Positions 34,790 through 43,267 of a stretch of 64,000 nt of DNA are shown here, piece by piece; positions within the stretch are counted from its first letter, which is position 1; each line of letters starts with the position of its first letter. A program made the position numbers and the translations under genes. The stretch is from WRDF01 sp031552235 (GTDB taxonomy: Bacteria > Bacteroidota > Bacteroidia > Bacteroidales > Rikenellaceae): assembly GCA_031552235.1 (NCBI GenBank), contig JAVBMR010000001.1, positions 50,492 to 114,491 on the forward strand, given 5' to 3'. The notes beneath the pieces are model-generated. The model did no database searches. It worked only from the letters and a program-made list of their open reading frames with translations, and had not been told where the DNA came from.

Positions 34790-34970
34790 ACCGCACTTCC
34801 TTCCATCAACGAGGAAATAAGTTGCGGTAGGGAAATCACCCGAAGCTACCGTGTAGCGAGGGAAGTTCCCGGTAGCAACTCCGAGGAAGATGGCGTGCGG
34901 CCGGTTTTGCTCCACTTTTGCCGGACAAAAGTGGAAAGAAAGATTTTGCAGGCATTTCCAATATTTAGAA
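34790..34970. repeat. Intergenic region with a long hairpin
   Basis: CCACTTTTG-CCGGA-CAAAAGTGG (34912-34934) is a perfect 9-bp stem. Just before it GCTACCGTGTAGCGAGGGAA and CCCGGTAGCAAC form further pairings. Such blocks resemble repeats common between Bacteroidota genes, but I see only one copy here. It may also attenuate or end transcription between the PafA-like gene and sufE. Confidence 0.5.
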
Positions 34971-34988
34971 AATAAAACGTAACGAGAT

Positions 34989-35411
34989 ATGAATACCGAT
35001 CCGAGGCAGGAAGAGATAATCGAAGAGTTCTCGATATTCGACGAGTGGCTGGATAAATACAACTACCTCATCGAGTTAGGTAACGGGCTCGAACCGATGG
35101 ACCCCTCGCACCGAACGGAACAATACCTCATAGAGGGCTGCCAGTCGAGGGTGTGGGTCGATGCCAGGCTCGAAGGCGGCAGGGTGTATTACGGCGCCGA
35201 CAGCGACGCGATAATCACGAAAGGCATCATCGCGCTGCTGATCCGCGTGCTGAACGGCCGCACGCCCCAGGAGATACTCGACACGGAACTTTATTTCGTA
35301 GACCGCATAGGGCTGCGCGAGAACCTCTCGCCGACACGCTCGAATGGGCTTTTGCAGATGATCAAACAGATGAGGCTGTTCGCGCTGGCGTTCGCGAGCA
35401 AGGAGAAATAG
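34989..35411 (+). CDS. sufE: SufE-like Fe-S assembly sulfur acceptor
   Basis: SufE accepts persulfide sulfur from the cysteine desulfurase SufS and passes it to the SufBCD scaffold. The 140-residue protein shows the family core: FSIFDEWLDKYNYLIELG at the N-terminus, the acceptor Cys in LIEGCQSRVWVDA, then GIIALLIRVLNGRTPQEIL and LSPTRSNGLLQMI. All are standard. The other suf genes are not in the window. The next gene starts 3 bases downstream and encodes a MIP18-family Fe-S factor, which supports a joint role in cluster assembly. Confidence 0.93.
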   Translation: MNTDPRQEEIIEEFSIFDEWLDKYNYLIELGNGLEPMDPSHRTEQYLIEGCQSRVWVDARLEGGRVYYGADSDAIITKGIIALLIRVLNGRTPQEILDTELYFVDRIGLRENLSPTRSNGLLQMIKQMRLFALAFASKEK

Positions 35412-35414
35412 AAT

Positions 35415-35741
35415 ATGGCAGTCACACCGCAGGAAATACTCAGGATGGAGCAGGACATAGTCCGCACCCTGAAAAACATATACGACCCGGAGATCCCGGT
35501 CAACATCTACGACCTCGGGCTGATATACGAGATCGACGTGGAGCCGGACGGGACGGCGACCATACGAATGACGCTCACCGCGCCTACATGCCCCATGGCC
35601 GAGCAGCTGATTGAGGAGGTCAACACGCAGGTGGCCAAAGTGGACGGCGTGACGGAAGTGAACGTGATACTCACTTTCGACCCCCCGTGGGACCGGGAGA
35701 TGATAAGCGAAGAGGCGCTGCTCGATATGGGGCTGCTGTAA
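35415..35741 (+). CDS. MIP18/DUF59-type Fe-S assembly factor (SufT-like)
   Basis: This 108-residue protein is a MIP18 (DUF59) domain protein. The signature is IYDPEIPVNIYDLGLIYEI, followed by TLTAPTCPMAEQLIEEV with the conserved Cys, and FDPPWDREMISEEA at the end. Such proteins take part in maturation of Fe-S proteins; SufT and PaaD are named examples. It lies 3 bases after sufE and is surely in the same operon. I use SufT-like as a description only, because the family has several branches. Confidence 0.87.
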   Translation: MAVTPQEILRMEQDIVRTLKNIYDPEIPVNIYDLGLIYEIDVEPDGTATIRMTLTAPTCPMAEQLIEEVNTQVAKVDGVTEVNVILTFDPPWDREMISEEALLDMGLL

Positions 35742-35808
35742 ACGAAGCGGCACGTCATAACGGATGGAAATTCAATATTTTTCGCAATCATACCGTTGCG
35801 GCATCAGT

Positions 35809-35942
35809 CTGCCGCCGGCGGAGGGCGCGAACGAGCCAACGGCGAATGAAGCAGCCCGCCGCGTGGGGCGGCGGCGGACTGCCGGATTGCAACGCAATCC
35901 GAAAAAGCGTAATAACATAATAAGGGATAATTCGGAAAAATC
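35809..35942. repeat. Repeat with family C hairpins and family A end
   Basis: GCCGCCGGCGGAGGGCGCGA to GCGGCGGCGGACTGCCGG matches the unit at 44088-44160. It is followed by the hairpin GGATTGC-AAC-GCAATCC and then AACATAATAAGGGATAATTC, the end motif of family A elements. The right end reaches the base before the MBL gene's start codon at 35943. Confidence 0.65.
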
Positions 35943-36611
35943 ATGGCAGAAATAGCGATATTCGCGTTCAATCCTTTCGGGGAAAATACATACGTGGTGT
36001 CGGACGGCACTGGCGAGTGCGTCATCGTCGACGCGGGCAACTACTCGGCGTTGGAGGACAGCAAGCTCTCGGAATATATCGAACGCAAGAACCTCAAACC
36101 CGTACTCGCTGTAAATACCCACGGACATGTAGACCACATGCTTGGGGTGCAGTATGTGAAGGATACCTACGGCGTACCTTTCGCGCTGCACAGTGCCGAT
36201 AATTTTCTGATAGAGGCGTGCCGCGAACAGGGCAGGCTGTACGGGTTCCAGATAGACGAAGCGCCCTCGGTGGACATCGACCTCGCAAGGCAAGACAGCG
36301 TAAAGTTCGGCGACACAACTTTGCAGATCATCCATACGCCCGGCCACAGCCCCGGCCACATATGCCTTTATAACCCGAAGGGCAAGACGCTGTTCAGCGG
36401 CGACACCCTTTTCAAGGAGAGCATAGGCCGCACCGACCTCCCCGGCTGCGATTACAGTTGGATAATGAAAAGCATTTTGCAAAATATACTGCCTCTGGGC
36501 GGCGATGTGACGTTCTATCCCGGCCACGGGCCGCACAGCACGCTCGCGCACGAGGCGATGTACAATCCGTTCATCACCGAGGTTATAAATAACGAAGTGT
36601 CGTACGAATAG
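35943..36611 (+). CDS. MBL-fold hydrolase (glyoxalase II-like)
   Basis: The 222-residue protein has the metallo-beta-lactamase fold. The metal motif is VNTHGHVDHMLGVQY, an HxHxDH variant, with later ligands in HTPGHSPGHIC, LFSGDTLFKESIGRTDLPG and YPGHGPHSTL. It resembles the YcbL/GloB group that hydrolyses glutathione thioesters or related esters; the true substrate in an organism of this type is unclear. It lies 25 bases before trmD in the same direction. A repeat end motif, AAGGGATAATTC, occupies the ribosome-binding region, with AAGGGA as the only SD-like run. Confidence 0.87.
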   Translation: MAEIAIFAFNPFGENTYVVSDGTGECVIVDAGNYSALEDSKLSEYIERKNLKPVLAVNTHGHVDHMLGVQYVKDTYGVPFALHSADNFLIEACREQGRLYGFQIDEAPSVDIDLARQDSVKFGDTTLQIIHTPGHSPGHICLYNPKGKTLFSGDTLFKESIGRTDLPGCDYSWIMKSILQNILPLGGDVTFYPGHGPHSTLAHEAMYNPFITEVINNEVSYE

Positions 36612-36636
36612 GCTTTCGGCCGTAAAACCCCCAGCC

Positions 36637-37314
36637 ATGAGGATAGATATTCTGACCGTCGTACCCGAACTGCTCAACTCGCCGCTGAACGAGTCGATAC
36701 TCAAGCGCGCGCAGCAGAAGGGCCTCGCCGAGATAGTGATACATAACATACGCGACTACACCACCGACAAGCACCGCCAGGTGGACGACTACCCGTTCGG
36801 AGGCGAGGCCGGCATGGTCATGAAACCCGAACCGGTGTTCGCCTGCATAGAGAAGCTCAAGTCGGAACGGCACTACGACGAGATAATCTACACCTCGCCC
36901 GACGGTATACAGTACAACCAGCGCGAGGCTAACAGGCTCTCGACGCTCGAAAATATAATAATACTTTGCGGTCACTATAAAGGGCTGGACTACCGCATAC
37001 GGGAGCACGTGGTGACGCGCGAGATCTCGATAGGCGACTATGTGCTGACTGGGGGCGAACTCGCCGCGGCGGTGATAGTCGACAGCGTCGTGAGGATAAT
37101 CCCCGGCGCGATAGGCGACGAGGCTTCGGCGCTCACCGACTGTTTCCAGGACAATCTGTTGGCGCCGCCGGTGTACACCCGCCCGGCCGAGTTCAACGGC
37201 TGGAAAGTGCCGGACATATTGCTTTCGGGCGACTTCGCCAAGATAGACAAATGGCGCGAGGACCAGGCTTTCGAGCGCACCCGGACGTTGAGGCCGGATT
37301 TATTGGAAGAGTAG
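36637..37314 (+). CDS. trmD: tRNA (guanine-N1)-methyltransferase
   Basis: TrmD methylates G37 next to the anticodon in a set of tRNAs, preventing +1 frameshifts. The 225-residue SPOUT enzyme starts MRIDILTVVPELLNSPLNES and shows DDYPFGGEAGMVMKPEP, the knot motifs ILCGHYKGLDYRIREH and EISIGDYVLTGGELAAAVIV, and the C-terminal PPVYTRPAEFNGWKVPDILL. All are typical and length is normal. It is not grouped with rplS and rimM, as it often is elsewhere, but follows an MBL hydrolase. Confidence 0.96.
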   Translation: MRIDILTVVPELLNSPLNESILKRAQQKGLAEIVIHNIRDYTTDKHRQVDDYPFGGEAGMVMKPEPVFACIEKLKSERHYDEIIYTSPDGIQYNQREANRLSTLENIIILCGHYKGLDYRIREHVVTREISIGDYVLTGGELAAAVIVDSVVRIIPGAIGDEASALTDCFQDNLLAPPVYTRPAEFNGWKVPDILLSGDFAKIDKWREDQAFERTRTLRPDLLEE

Positions 37315-37551
37315 CGCCTGCCGACACGCGGACAGAGGAGTAAGTTTATTTTGAACCGGAATGTTACGTTGTGAATTTAAATATAATGCCCTGCCGGAAG
37401 GGTAAGACTCAGGCCGCCGCAGGCGGCCTAAACGGCCTTGCGCAGAGCAAGGCCGGCGAGCCGCAGGGTCGCAATTCGGCTTTCGTAGAAAGCCGGCAGT
37501 CCGCCCCTGAAGGGGGCTGGAGGCGGACTGCCATTGTTGTTGAGACGACGC

Positions 37552-37691
37552 CGAAAATAAGTCAAGACGTACTGTGTCCGACGACCGTTAGACGAGTGAA
37601 GCGAGGCTAAAAGGGAGAAGCCTTACGTGAGACTTATTTTCTTGATTTTTCTTTGGTTACTTTCTTTTCATCAAGGAAAAGGAAAGTAACA
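37552..37691 (+). repeat. Family F inverted repeat, copy F1
   Basis: This roughly 140 bp unit (GAAAATAAGTCAAGACGTAC, GTCCGACGACCGTTAGACG, CTTACGTGAGACTTATTTTC) ends in a hairpin between TTACTTTCTTTT and AAAAGGAAAGTAA. It occurs inverted at 45468-45604 with about nine in ten bases the same by eye. No gene lies between 37315 and 37785; GC-rich inverted segments at about 37410-37530 fill the rest. Confidence 0.78.
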
Positions 37692-37785
37692 AAGTTAAGG
37701 GATGAAGTTAGCCATGCCGCTTTACACATGAATGCGGGAGCAACTTTGTTGAAATGACAAAAGTAACGAGACATAATAAATCTCT

Positions 37786-38946
37786 ATGAAATACTATCTC
37801 ATCGCGGGTGAGGCTTCGGGCGATATGCACGGCGCCAACCTTATGAAAGGCATACTGAAGGCCGACCCTGAGGCCGAGTTCCGTTTCTGGGGCGGCGACA
37901 AGATGGCCGAAGTGGGCGGCGCCGAAAACCTTGGCCGCCACTATAAGACCACGTCGTTCTTCGGCCTCGCCGAGGTGGCGGCCAACGCCCGTACGATATT
38001 CCGCCAGATCAAAGAGTGCAAGCAGGCCGTAAAGGCGTTTGCGCCCGACGTGCTGATACTTATTGACTACCCCGGGTTCAATTTCCGCATCGCCAAATAT
38101 GCCCACAACATCGGTATCCGCACGTATTACTACATCTCCCCGAAGGTGTGGGCGTGGAACGAGTCGCGCGTGAAGCGCATCCGCAAGGACGTAGACCGCC
38201 TGTTCATCATCTTCCCGTTCGAGATCGAATATTTCCGCAAGAAAGGCATCGAAACCGTATTCGAGGGCAATCCGCTGGTGGACGTGCTGGAAGAGGAGAA
38301 GCAAAAGATGCTACCCCGGGAGGAGTTTCTCGCTCAGAACGGCATCCCGGCGGACAAGCCGCTTGTGGCGCTTCTGGCCGGAAGCCGCAAGTCGGAACTT
38401 AAGTACAACCTGCCGTTCATGGTCGACCTCGCGCGGCAGAACCCCGGATATTCGTTCGTGGTGGGTGGCGTGAAGTGGCTCGACCGTTCTCTGTATGACG
38501 ATATTATAAAAGACAGCCCGGTAAAGTATATCTGCGACCAGACCTACCCGCTCGTGCGTTATGCCGACGCGGCGGTGGTGACGTCGGGGACGGCAACGCT
38601 CGAAACGGCCCTGCTGGGTACGCCCGAGGTGGTGTGTTACAGCAAGGACAAGCTGTCGGTGTATATCGGGAAGCACCTCGTGAAAGTGCCGTTCATATCG
38701 CTCGTGAATCTCGTTATGGGCCGCGAGGTCGTGCGCGAGCTGATTCAGTGGGACATGACCCTCCCCAACGCGCAGGCGGAGCTGGATGCCATTATGCCCG
38801 GCGGTGCGAAACGCGAAAAAATGCTTGCCGAGTTCGATGAGCTGCGCGAAGTGATAGGCGGCCCCGGGGCGTCGGAACGCTTCGGCGCCAAAATGGTGGA
38901 GCTGCTTCGAAAAGATATGTCAACCTCGAAAAAAACGACACGATGA
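37786..38946 (+). CDS. lpxB: Lipid-A-disaccharide synthase
   Basis: LpxB (GT19) joins UDP-2,3-diacylglucosamine and lipid X to form the lipid A disaccharide at the inner membrane. The 386-residue protein starts MKYYLIAGEASGDMHGANLM, the family signature, followed by IDYPGFNFRIAKYA, YYISPKVWAWNESRVKRI, FEGNPLVD and LLAGSRKSEL. The C-terminal donor site reads VTSGTATLETALLGTPEVVCY. It is the first gene of a tight four-gene run (lpxB, FAH-family, maf, acetyltransferase); its stop overlaps the next start by 4 bases. Confidence 0.95.
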   Translation: MKYYLIAGEASGDMHGANLMKGILKADPEAEFRFWGGDKMAEVGGAENLGRHYKTTSFFGLAEVAANARTIFRQIKECKQAVKAFAPDVLILIDYPGFNFRIAKYAHNIGIRTYYYISPKVWAWNESRVKRIRKDVDRLFIIFPFEIEYFRKKGIETVFEGNPLVDVLEEEKQKMLPREEFLAQNGIPADKPLVALLAGSRKSELKYNLPFMVDLARQNPGYSFVVGGVKWLDRSLYDDIIKDSPVKYICDQTYPLVRYADAAVVTSGTATLETALLGTPEVVCYSKDKLSVYIGKHLVKVPFISLVNLVMGREVVRELIQWDMTLPNAQAELDAIMPGGAKREKMLAEFDELREVIGGPGASERFGAKMVELLRKDMSTSKKTTR

Positions 38947-39566
38947 AGATAATCTGCATAGGCCGCAACTATGTCGAGCACCTTGGCGAGCTCGACCATC
39001 CCCAGGAAAAACCCGCGCAGCCGTTGTTTTTCTGCAAGCCCGACACGGCGCTGCTGAGGAACAACGACGCCTTTTATGTGCCGGATTTCAGCCGCGAGGT
39101 GCATTACGAAACGGAACTCGTGGTGAAGATCAACCGCGTTGCCAAGTCGATTGACGAAAAATTCGCCCATAGGTGCTACGACGAGGTGGGGCTGGGTATC
39201 GACTTCACTGCCCGCGACCTGCAGAACGAATGCGTGGCCAAGGGCCTCCCGTGGGAGATATGCAAGGGGTTCGACCATTCGGCGGGCCTGTCGCCCCGAT
39301 TTCTGAAACTCAGCGACTTGGGTGGCGATGTGCAAAACTTGCATTTCGAGATGGACCTGAACGGCGAGCGCCGCCAGAACGGCCACACGGCCAAGATGAT
39401 ATTCGGCGTGGACAAAGTGATCGCTTATGTGTCGCGGTTCATGACTCTGAAGATCGGCGACCTTATTTTTACCGGGACGCCTGCCGGCGTAGGGCCTGTC
39501 GCACCGGGCGACCGCCTTGCCGCAAGGCTCGAAGGCGAAACGCTGCTCGATTTCGATATAAAATAG
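38943..39566 (+). CDS. Fumarylacetoacetate hydrolase-family protein
   Basis: This 207-residue protein is a single FAH domain, like acylpyruvases such as YcgM. It begins MKIICIGRNYVEHLGEL, and metal ligands are placed as in the family: HYETELVVKINRVAK supplies the two Glu and GLGIDFTARDLQN the Asp. FTGTPAGVGPVAPGD is the C-terminal family motif. The likely reaction is cleavage of a diketo-acid C-C bond or oxaloacetate decarboxylation. It overlaps lpxB by 4 bases and precedes maf by 5, so it is co-translated with them, though a functional link is not evident. Confidence 0.88.
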   Translation: MKIICIGRNYVEHLGELDHPQEKPAQPLFFCKPDTALLRNNDAFYVPDFSREVHYETELVVKINRVAKSIDEKFAHRCYDEVGLGIDFTARDLQNECVAKGLPWEICKGFDHSAGLSPRFLKLSDLGGDVQNLHFEMDLNGERRQNGHTAKMIFGVDKVIAYVSRFMTLKIGDLIFTGTPAGVGPVAPGDRLAARLEGETLLDFDIK

Positions 39567-39571
39567 TTGCT

Positions 39572-40171
39572 ATGTTGCTGTACGAGAAACTGAAAGGTAA
39601 GACACTCATATTGGGAAGCCGGTCGCCGCGCAGGCGGGAACTGCTGGCCGGGTGCGGTCTGGATTTCGTTCTGGCCGAAAACTACGATGCCGAAGAAAAA
39701 TATCCGGCCGAACTACCTGTGGCCGATGTGCCTGAATATCTGGCCCGCCTGAAATCGGACGCATATCCCAAGCCTTTGGGTGACAACGAAATACTTATCA
39801 CTGCCGACACAGTTGTCATACTTGGAGACAGGATTTTAGGTAAGCCTGCCGACCGTGAGGACGCGGTGGCCATGATAGAAAGCCTTTCCGGCAGGAAGCA
39901 TACGGTTGTGACCGGCGTGGCGATTAGGGATGCCCGCCGCAGCGAGTCTTTCAGCGTGGCGAGCGACGTGTGGATGCGCCGCCTTGGTCGCGAAGAGATT
40001 GAATATTACGCAGATACATATAAACCATATGACAAGGCCGGGGCATACGGGATACAGGAATGGATCGGGTATGTAGGTGTAGAACGCATCGAAGGCTCGT
40101 TCTATAACGTGATGGGGCTTCCCGTACAGGCGCTTTATGTGCGGCTGGAGCGTTTTTTGGACGCAGAATAA
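39572..40171 (+). CDS. maf: Maf-family nucleotide pyrophosphatase
   Basis: Maf proteins hydrolyse dTTP, UTP or modified nucleoside triphosphates and have been linked to septum control. The 199-residue product starts near LILGSRSPRRRELLAGCG, the family's N-terminal signature, with DTVVILGDRILGKPADREDA and YKPYDKAGAYGIQEW following. The frame is open from far upstream in shadow of the FAH gene; the ATG at 39572, 5 bases after the FAH stop, gives the normal length. The Gln/Glu in GIQEW fits the dTTP/UTP group. Confidence 0.93.
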   Translation: MLLYEKLKGKTLILGSRSPRRRELLAGCGLDFVLAENYDAEEKYPAELPVADVPEYLARLKSDAYPKPLGDNEILITADTVVILGDRILGKPADREDAVAMIESLSGRKHTVVTGVAIRDARRSESFSVASDVWMRRLGREEIEYYADTYKPYDKAGAYGIQEWIGYVGVERIEGSFYNVMGLPVQALYVRLERFLDAE

Positions 40172-40182
40172 AACTATAAACT

Positions 40183-40737
40183 ATGTTGTCGGAACTTGAA
40201 AAAATGGCGCGTGGCGAATTCGGCAATACGAGTGACCCCGGGATAGTGGCTCTGTATGACGCCACTATGCGCAACCTCCGGAAACTGAACAACCTGACGA
40301 AAGATATGGAAGGGTATAGGGAGGCCCTTGAGGCTGTGGTTCAGGGTGTGCCGTCTTCTTCGGTCGTGATGACGCCTTTCCACTGCGACTACGGGGTCAA
40401 TGTGCATATAGCCGAGGATGTGTTTATTAACTGCGGATGCACGCTGCTTGACAGCGGCCGCATCGAGATAGGCCGGCATACGCTTATAGGCCCCTCGGTG
40501 CAGATATACACGCCTGAGCACCCTATGGATTACATGGAGCGGCGCAAGACGATAGAAAGGGCGCTGCCGGTAAGGATAGGCGAGGATTGCTGGATAGGCG
40601 GCGGTGTTGTGATATGTCCCGGCGTGATCATAGGCGATCGCGTCATAATCGGCGCCGGAAGCGTCGTAACGAAAGATATCCCGGCCGATTCGCTGGCCGT
40701 GGGGAATCCTGCGAGGGTAATAAGAAAGTTGAGGTAA
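40183..40737 (+). CDS. Maltose/galactoside-type O-acetyltransferase
   Basis: This 184-residue left-handed beta-helix acetyltransferase resembles Maa and LacA, which move acetyl from acetyl-CoA to a sugar hydroxyl. It has the N-terminal Mac domain (residues 3-60) and then hexapeptide repeats: NVHIAEDVFINCGCTLLDSG, the catalytic His region IYTPEHPMDYMERR, DCWIGGGVVICPGVIIGDRV and IGAGSVVTKDIPADSLAVGN. It ends the lpxB operon, 11 bases after maf. The sugar acceptor is unknown; its place beside lpxB does not prove a role in lipopolysaccharide. Confidence 0.9.
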   Translation: MLSELEKMARGEFGNTSDPGIVALYDATMRNLRKLNNLTKDMEGYREALEAVVQGVPSSSVVMTPFHCDYGVNVHIAEDVFINCGCTLLDSGRIEIGRHTLIGPSVQIYTPEHPMDYMERRKTIERALPVRIGEDCWIGGGVVICPGVIIGDRVIIGAGSVVTKDIPADSLAVGNPARVIRKLR

Positions 40738-40758
40738 TAATATTAGCGGCTGTAACAA

Positions 40759-40785
40759 CAAAAGGCCCCCATTGGGGGCCTTTTG
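40759..40785. terminator. Bidirectional terminator
   Basis: CAAAAGGCCCCC and GGGGGCCTTTTG form a near-perfect stem between convergent genes. Both strands have a T-rich side, so it may stop transcription from both. Confidence 0.8.
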
Positions 40786-40838
40786 AATAGGCGGTGGGTG
40801 CGATGTGCGCACTGTTGCCGCACCCCTGATCTTACCCT

Positions 40839-42503
40839 TTAAATGATCTCAATACCTGCGTCGTTGAGCATTTCCACACCGAGTTCACGAAGACGGTATT
40901 TCTGGATCTTACCACTGGCGGTCATCGGGAATCCCTGCACAAAGAAGATGTACTTCGGTATCTTGTAACGTGCGATCTTGCCGCGGCAGAACAACTTGAC
41001 CTCTTCCTCCGTAAGGTTCTGGCCGCTTTTCAACTTGATGAAAGCGCCGACCTCTTCCCCGTATTTGGGGCTTGGGATGGCCGCAACCTCGACAGCTTCG
41101 ATCTGCGGCATCTGGAACAGGAAGTTTTCTATCTCGCGGGGGTAGATGTTTTCACCGCCTCGTATTATCATGTCTTTTATACGTCCGGTGATGGCGTAAT
41201 TGCCGTTCGCGTCCTTCACGCCGAGGTCGCCCGAGTGGAGGAAGCCGTCTTTGTCAATGATCTCTTCGGTGGCCTTCGGGTTTTTGTAATAGCCTTTCAT
41301 TACGTTGTAGCCGCGGCAGCACATCTCGCCAGGAACGCCGACGGGGCATTCTTTGCCCGTTTCGGGGTCTATCACGCGTACCTCGACACCCGGATACTCG
41401 TGGCCCACGGTCGTGGCACGAACCTCTTTCGAGTCGGTGACACGTGTCGCAGTCATGCCCGGTGACGTTTCGGTAAGCCCATAAACGCTTATCACATTGC
41501 AGTGCATGCGCTCCATAACCTGCGTGAGGGTTTCGATAGGGCATACCGCACCCGCCATGATGCCCGAACGGAGCGACGTGAGGTCGAACATATCGAACAT
41601 GGGGTGGGCGAGCTCGGCGATGAACATGGTCGGTACGCCGTAGAGCATCGTTCCGCGTTCGGCATGAACCGCCGCAAGCACCCTGAGCGGATCGAAATCC
41701 TCGACCATGACCATCGTTGCGCCGTGGGTGATGACGCCGCAAAGCGCCAGCACGCAGCCGAAGCAGTGGAACAGCGGCACGCAGGTCACGACCTTGTCCT
41801 TCTCGGTGAACTCCATGAATTCGCCGGTGGACTTGCCGCAGTTCAGGATGTTGTGGTGCGAGAGCAGCACGCCTTTCGGGAAACCGGTAGTCCCCGAGGT
41901 GTACTGCATATTCACGACGTCGTGCGTGTTTATGTCTTTACCGGCCTCGGTTATGTATTCGTCCGGCAGGTGCGAACCCATGATGAGCATCTCCGGGGTA
42001 TTGTACATACCGCGCTGTTTTTCCTGTCCGATGAACACCACGTTGCGCAGTACGGGGAAGCGCTCGCTTTTGAGGCGCCCGCGCTGCTGGGTTTTGAGTT
42101 CCGGGACAAGCTCGTACATTATCTGCACGTAGTCGCTGTCGCGGTAGCCGTTCACCAGACACATGGTGTGGATGTCGGCGTTCTTCATTATATACTCAAG
42201 CTCGGAGCTTTTGTAGTTCGTGTTGACAGTCACCAGAACTGCGCCTATTTTCGCCGCGGCGAAGAATACGGTCAGCCAGTCGGGCACGTTCTTGGCCCAG
42301 ATCCCCACCTTGTCGTTCTTCTTCACGCCCAGCTCCATAAGCCCTTTGGCGAAGTTGTTCACGCGTTCGTTGAATTCGGCGTAGGAGAACCTCAGCCCGC
42401 GGTCGGGATAGACTATGAAGTCATGGCCGGGAAGTTCGCGCGCCCACTTTTCGAGCAGGCCGCCCATCGTGGCGTCTATCAGTTGTACTTGTTCTGCCGC
42501 CAT
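40839..42503 (-). CDS. AMP-forming acyl-CoA synthetase
   Basis: This 554-residue ANL-superfamily ligase makes acyl-CoA from a carboxylate, ATP and CoA. Motifs: QYTSGTTGFPKGVLLSHHN, FHCFGCVLALCG, SVYGLTETSPGMT, GFLHSGDLGVKDANG, GRIKDMIIRGGENIYPREIE and the C-terminal catalytic Lys in MTASGKIQKYRLRE. It resembles medium/long-chain fatty acyl ligases more than acetyl-CoA synthetases. The gene follows a cupin/HTH regulator by 3 bases and is probably controlled by it. It is not closely similar to the other ligase in the window (20099-21763). Confidence 0.88.
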   Translation of the reverse strand: MAAEQVQLIDATMGGLLEKWARELPGHDFIVYPDRGLRFSYAEFNERVNNFAKGLMELGVKKNDKVGIWAKNVPDWLTVFFAAAKIGAVLVTVNTNYKSSELEYIMKNADIHTMCLVNGYRDSDYVQIMYELVPELKTQQRGRLKSERFPVLRNVVFIGQEKQRGMYNTPEMLIMGSHLPDEYITEAGKDINTHDVVNMQYTSGTTGFPKGVLLSHHNILNCGKSTGEFMEFTEKDKVVTCVPLFHCFGCVLALCGVITHGATMVMVEDFDPLRVLAAVHAERGTMLYGVPTMFIAELAHPMFDMFDLTSLRSGIMAGAVCPIETLTQVMERMHCNVISVYGLTETSPGMTATRVTDSKEVRATTVGHEYPGVEVRVIDPETGKECPVGVPGEMCCRGYNVMKGYYKNPKATEEIIDKDGFLHSGDLGVKDANGNYAITGRIKDMIIRGGENIYPREIENFLFQMPQIEAVEVAAIPSPKYGEEVGAFIKLKSGQNLTEEEVKLFCRGKIARYKIPKYIFFVQGFPMTASGKIQKYRLRELGVEMLNDAGIEII

Positions 42504-42506
42504 AGA

Positions 42507-43073
42507 CTAATAGGGTGTATAGGTTACCGCGAGCAGTTTGGCCGTCGCGTCTTTTGATGGTGTGGTAACGCAGTGGGGGACGATCGAGTCGTAATAGATG
42601 GTTTCGCCTTCGCCCACGGTGAGTTTTTCGCGGCCGTAGTAGACGTCTATCGTGCCTTCGAGTACGTAGAGGAACTCTTCGCCTTCGTGGGTCGAGAAAT
42701 TTTCCTTGACGGGCTCGGTGTATTTAACCGTCACGATGAACGGTTCCATAGCCCGGTCGCTCTTGTGCCCTGCCAGCGAGAAGAACGAAAGGTGTTCGGT
42801 GTCGCCCGCGCGGTTGGTATTTACGGTGGAAATGAGTTGTTTGGTGCCGGTGACGACAGGTACCGTGGCTTCCGTGCCGTCGAGTATCGTCCCAAGGCGC
42901 ACGCCGAGTCGACGGGCAATCTTGAGTAGGGTAGCGAGCGTCGGCGACACCTCGCTGCTCTCGATAAGTGCTACTTTTGAAGACTGGATGCCGGCTGCTT
43001 CGGCCAGGTCGTCGTGTGTGAGGCCTGCCGCTTCGCGCAATTGCTTGATCTTGGAACCGATTTTTTCTGACAT
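42507..43073 (-). CDS. XRE-type HTH regulator with C-terminal cupin domain
   Basis: The 188-residue protein has an N-terminal helix-turn-helix (IGSKIKQLREAAGLTHDDLA, residues 4-60) and a C-terminal cupin barrel (residues 105-185: STHEGEEFLYVLEGTIDVYY, then GETIYYDSIVPHCV). The cupin probably binds a small ligand that sets DNA binding. It sits 3 bases upstream of the acyl-CoA ligase in an apparent two-gene operon, so the ligand may be a fatty acid, an acyl-CoA or a metabolite of the same path. A promoter motif lies 32 bases upstream. Confidence 0.88.
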   Translation of the reverse strand: MSEKIGSKIKQLREAAGLTHDDLAEAAGIQSSKVALIESSEVSPTLATLLKIARRLGVRLGTILDGTEATVPVVTGTKQLISTVNTNRAGDTEHLSFFSLAGHKSDRAMEPFIVTVKYTEPVKENFSTHEGEEFLYVLEGTIDVYYGREKLTVGEGETIYYDSIVPHCVTTPSKDATAKLLAVTYTPY

Positions 43074-43104
43074 TGGGTTTAGGTCGTTTAATTTAATTAT
43101 TTGA

Positions 43105-43112
43105 CAAATATA
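43105..43112 (-). promoter_or_regulatory. Putative -7 promoter motif for the regulator-ligase operon
   Basis: Minus-strand TATATTTG fits TAnnTTTG and ends 31 bases before the regulator ATG. Confidence 0.5.
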
Positions 43113-43267
43113 ATTTCGGCACTCCGGGATAAAATCGTTGGTTTGCGTATATTTACGATGCCCAAAGATAATTTTGCCGGCAAATGGCGATATTATTGCC
43201 TATTTTAGTAACTTGCGCTGTAAAAATAAACAAAATATTAAAATTCATACGCACAAACGATATTTTT

